This document shows positions 6,062-8,200 of a stretch of 8,200 nucleotides of DNA, piece by piece (position 1 is the first letter of the stretch; each line of letters begins with the position of its first letter). Below the pieces are notes generated by a model. It did not search any database and was not told where the DNA came from. It saw only the letters and a list, made by a program, of their open reading frames with translations. The position numbers and the translations under genes are program-made. Source of the stretch: Elusimicrobiota bacterium (lineage in GTDB: Bacteria > Elusimicrobiota > Elusimicrobia > UBA1565 > UBA9628); assembly GCA_023700845.1 (NCBI GenBank), contig JAMPYD010000065.1:1-8200 (forward strand), given 5' to 3'.

Positions 6062-7132
6062 TCAGGCCGGCTTCGGCGGCGCGTCGAGCTCGTGGGCCGC
6101 GACCAGCTCGCCCATGCGCCGCTTCTCGGCCTGCGAGAGGAAGCCCACCGCGACGAGGATCAGGCCCAAGGACGCCCAATCCGCCGGGCTCGGGAAGCGG
6201 CCCTTGAACAGGAAAAAAGAGATCAAGGTCGCCGTCGTCCCCGCCACCAAGGAGGTCAGGCGGTTGACCAGCCCCGCGAACGTCGCCGTGCGGCCCTTGA
6301 ACATGAAGATGAACACGGAGAAGAACGCCACCATCCCGTACACCGCGCCCGCCAGGTTGGCCGGGACCGCGCTCGGGTGAGGCGTCGCCAGGGCCGCCTG
6401 GAACGCGGCCACCGGCGCCGCCGTCGAGGCGCTCATGTACACCGCGAAGGCCGCCAGCGACATCGCGACGCTCGCCGCGATCTGCTCGACGGCGAAGAAC
6501 CACTTGTTGTTGAGCCCCGTCCCCTTCGGCCGGGTGTTCTTGTAGTAGTTCATGATGTAGATGCGCAGGGAGTACGCGAGGATGTACGCGCCGAGCACGG
6601 CCATCGCCGCCCCGTTGCTCAGGAAGTCGAAGTCCTCGCTCTTGGCGAGGAACACCTGGGTCATCGCCGCGGACACGGCGAACACGACGGCCGCGTTCTC
6701 CTGCCAGTAAACCGTCTTCTTCAATATCCCCTGCCGGATCTGGAGCTCGTCGACGGCGCGGCTGATGACGATGACGCTTGCGCGCATGATGACCATGGCG
6801 ACCATCACCGACTTGAGCAGCATGTACATGAGGGTCGTCGTCGGGATCACGATCGCGGTGCAGATGCCCGAGGGGATGATGTAGGCCAGCTCCGGCGGCA
6901 CGCCCTTCACGCCCGACCGCTGCCAGCCGCCCGCGAAGATCACCAGCAGGCAGACCAGGGACCCGCCGAACGTGCTCCACACCAGGAACTCCATGTCCGT
7001 CATCGCCGGCACGACGATCGCCGCCCGCCCGGTGAAGCACTTGGCGGCGACGCCGAAGATCACGTAGAAGAAAAAATAGCCCAGGCACAGCTGGATGAGC
7101 CGCCCGGTCGAGCCCTCGGTCGTCTTCCACAT
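6062..7132 (-). CDS. DMT/EamA-like ten-helix membrane transporter
   Basis: The 356-residue protein starts at an ATG four bases after the upstream symporter's stop, with AAGGAG ten bases before it. About ten hydrophobic segments are visible, near residues 12-33, 47-70, 84-106, 110-127, 143-163, 173-197, 209-233, 260-280, 287-311 and 317-334, with a short charged tail. Size, helix number and the ending (a helix with RLTSLVAGTTATLISFFLFKG, a short loop, then DWASLGLILVAVGFLS) fit the drug/metabolite transporter superfamily, which includes EamA exporters and nucleotide-sugar transporters. The two-fold EamA repeat is not obvious, so it is a divergent member. Substrate is unknown. Tight coupling to an SLC1-type carrier suggests they are made together, perhaps as uptake and efflux partners (inference). 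Two TTTTTT runs encode Phe-Phe pairs. Confidence 0.85.
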   Translation of the reverse strand: MWKTTEGSTGRLIQLCLGYFFFYVIFGVAAKCFTGRAAIVVPAMTDMEFLVWSTFGGSLVCLLVIFAGGWQRSGVKGVPPELAYIIPSGICTAIVIPTTTLMYMLLKSVMVAMVIMRASVIVISRAVDELQIRQGILKKTVYWQENAAVVFAVSAAMTQVFLAKSEDFDFLSNGAAMAVLGAYILAYSLRIYIMNYYKNTRPKGTGLNNKWFFAVEQIAASVAMSLAAFAVYMSASTAAPVAAFQAALATPHPSAVPANLAGAVYGMVAFFSVFIFMFKGRTATFAGLVNRLTSLVAGTTATLISFFLFKGRFPSPADWASLGLILVAVGFLSQAEKRRMGELVAAHELDAPPKPA

Positions 7133-7136
7133 GGTC

Positions 7137-8200
7137 TCAGGTCTCCTTCGGACGCAGCGCCTCGCCCTCGGAACGGGCGACGAGCACGGCGATCAAAAGA
7201 TCGCCGGTCACGTTGAGCACGGTGCGGCACATGTCGAGAAAGCGGTCGACGCCGAGGATGAGCAGCACGCCCTCGGGCGGCACGCCGACGGAGGCGAGGA
7301 TGGCCATCAGCATCGGCAAGGATCCGCCCGGCACGCCCGCCGTGCCGACGCCGCCGAGGATGGAGAGCAGCAGCACGGTGCCCTGCTGGGCGAGCGTGAG
7401 CTCGACGCCGAAGCACTGCGCGAGGAACAGCGCGGTCACGCCCTCGTACAGCGCCGTCCCGTTCTGGTTGGCGCTCGCGCCCACCGTCAGCACGAAGCGC
7501 GAGATCTCCCGCGGCAGGCCGAGCGTCTCCTCGCCGACGCGCATCGACACCGGCAAGGTGGCCGAGGAGGAGCTCGTCCCGAAGGCGGTGAGCATCGCTT
7601 CCTGTATCCTCCGGAAGAAGAGGCGCGGGCTCAGGCCGCCCATGGTCTTGACGAACAGAGAGTAGGTCACGAACTGATGGAACGCGAGCGCCCCGACGAC
7701 CACGAGAGCGTAGCCCGCCAGCTGGCGCAGCAGGCCGAAGCCGAAGCGCGCGGTGAGGTTGAGCACCAAAGCGCCCACGCCGAAGGGCGCCAGCTTCATC
7801 ACGAGGTGGATGAACGCCATCGACGCCTCGTTGACGGCCTCCAGCACCTTGACCAGCGGCCGGGCCTTCTCCTTCTCCACCTGGATCAGCCCGATGCCGA
7901 ACAGCATCGAGAAGAACATCACGCCCAGGAAGTCGCCGGTCGCCGCCGCCTTCACCGGATTGTCAGGCACGAGGGCCAGCAGGCGCTGCGCGAAATTGAC
8001 GTCGGGCCCGGCCGGCACGGAGGGCATCTTGCCGGTCTTGAGCATCGCCTCGCGCACCTCCATCGGGAAGCCGTCCCCGGGGCGGAACACGTTGACGGCG
8101 GCGAGGCCGGTGAGCACGGACACCCCGGTGATCAAAAGCGTGAAGCCCAAGGTCTTGAGCGCCACTCGCCCGAGCTTCGCCGCGTCGCCCATCTCGGCCA
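7137..8200 (-). CDS. Dicarboxylate/amino acid:cation symporter (SLC1/DAACS family), N-terminus missing
   Basis: The frame is open through the window edge. The ATG at 8192 is probably internal, because the following GDAAKLGRVALKTLGF matches the segment after the second helix in family members, so roughly 60-80 residues lie outside. These inner-membrane carriers import glutamate, aspartate or C4-dicarboxylates with Na+ or H+. Numbering from the ATG at 8192, hallmarks are TSSSSATLP (hairpin 1, S207-S210), NQNGT (242-246), GVPGGS (hairpin 2 tip) and DRFLDMCRTVLNVTGD (316-331). D320, R323 and N327 correspond to archaeal GltPh D394, R397 and N401; that arginine binds the substrate side-chain carboxylate, favouring an acidic substrate. 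The usual NMDGT is NQNGT here, so the aspartate that helps bind sodium (GltPh D312) is asparagine. It is the first visible gene of a three-gene minus-strand operon. Confidence 0.96.
   Translation of the reverse strand, partial: AEMGDAAKLGRVALKTLGFTLLITGVSVLTGLAAVNVFRPGDGFPMEVREAMLKTGKMPSVPAGPDVNFAQRLLALVPDNPVKAAATGDFLGVMFFSMLFGIGLIQVEKEKARPLVKVLEAVNEASMAFIHLVMKLAPFGVGALVLNLTARFGFGLLRQLAGYALVVVGALAFHQFVTYSLFVKTMGGLSPRLFFRRIQEAMLTAFGTSSSSATLPVSMRVGEETLGLPREISRFVLTVGASANQNGTALYEGVTALFLAQCFGVELTLAQQGTVLLLSILGGVGTAGVPGGSLPMLMAILASVGVPPEGVLLILGVDRFLDMCRTVLNVTGDLLIAVLVARSEGEALRPKET
7143..7148 (-). promoter_or_regulatory. Ribosome binding site of the DMT-like gene
   Basis: AAGGAG on the minus strand lies inside the last codons of the symporter gene, ten bases before the ATG at 7132. 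Stop and start are four bases apart, which supports co-transcription and translational coupling. Confidence 0.75.

Noticed and set aside
6092..7216. Plus-strand 374-codon frame opposite the DMT-like gene
   Set aside because: The Arg/His/Asp-rich translation is the usual antisense image of a hydrophobic membrane protein; the opposite strand has ten clear helices and a good ribosome binding site.

Overview
The window is very GC-rich bacterial DNA that is almost completely coding. No stretch longer than about 30 bases lacks a gene, and I see no rRNA, tRNA, CRISPR array, insertion sequence or phage gene. Base composition, alanine- and arginine-rich proteins and many TPR proteins point to a GC-rich environmental bacterium. 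Some Elusimicrobiota lineages fit, as would Myxococcota, Gemmatimonadota or Planctomycetota. There is no phylogenetic marker here, so the assignment is only a guess.

Plus strand, 1-5862: three overlapping genes read as one operon. The first is the 3' end of a TPR protein. The second is a 797-residue soluble protein with an unusual array of 41-residue TPR-like repeats followed by normal TPRs. The third is an 839-residue fusion of a multi-pass membrane domain, which looks like a GT-C (PMT/ArnT-like) glycosyltransferase, with a long C-terminal TPR domain. Adjacent genes overlap by 1 base (TGATG) and 4 bases (GTGA). The C-terminal repeats of the first and third proteins are clear paralogues, so the first may also be a membrane-TPR fusion whose membrane half lies outside the window. 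The set could form an envelope glycosylation or polysaccharide module, but only the glycosyltransferase-like fold supports that.

Minus strand, 8200-5864: three closely packed genes transcribed in the opposite direction. First is a dicarboxylate/amino acid:cation symporter (SLC1/DAACS family) missing its N-terminus at the window edge. Next, 4 bases downstream, is a ten-helix DMT/EamA-like membrane protein. Last, 30 bases further on, is a 55-residue cysteine-rich protein that looks like a small metal-binding domain. The promoter must lie beyond base 8200.

The two operons converge with one base between their stop codons, and both TAG stops lie in a perfect 15-base palindrome (5856-5870). No terminator with a T-tract is visible there. 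The main points of interest are the uniform 41-residue repeats, the membrane-TPR fusion with its paralogous neighbour, the NQNGT variant of the symporter's conserved NMDGT motif, and the small cysteine-rich gene.
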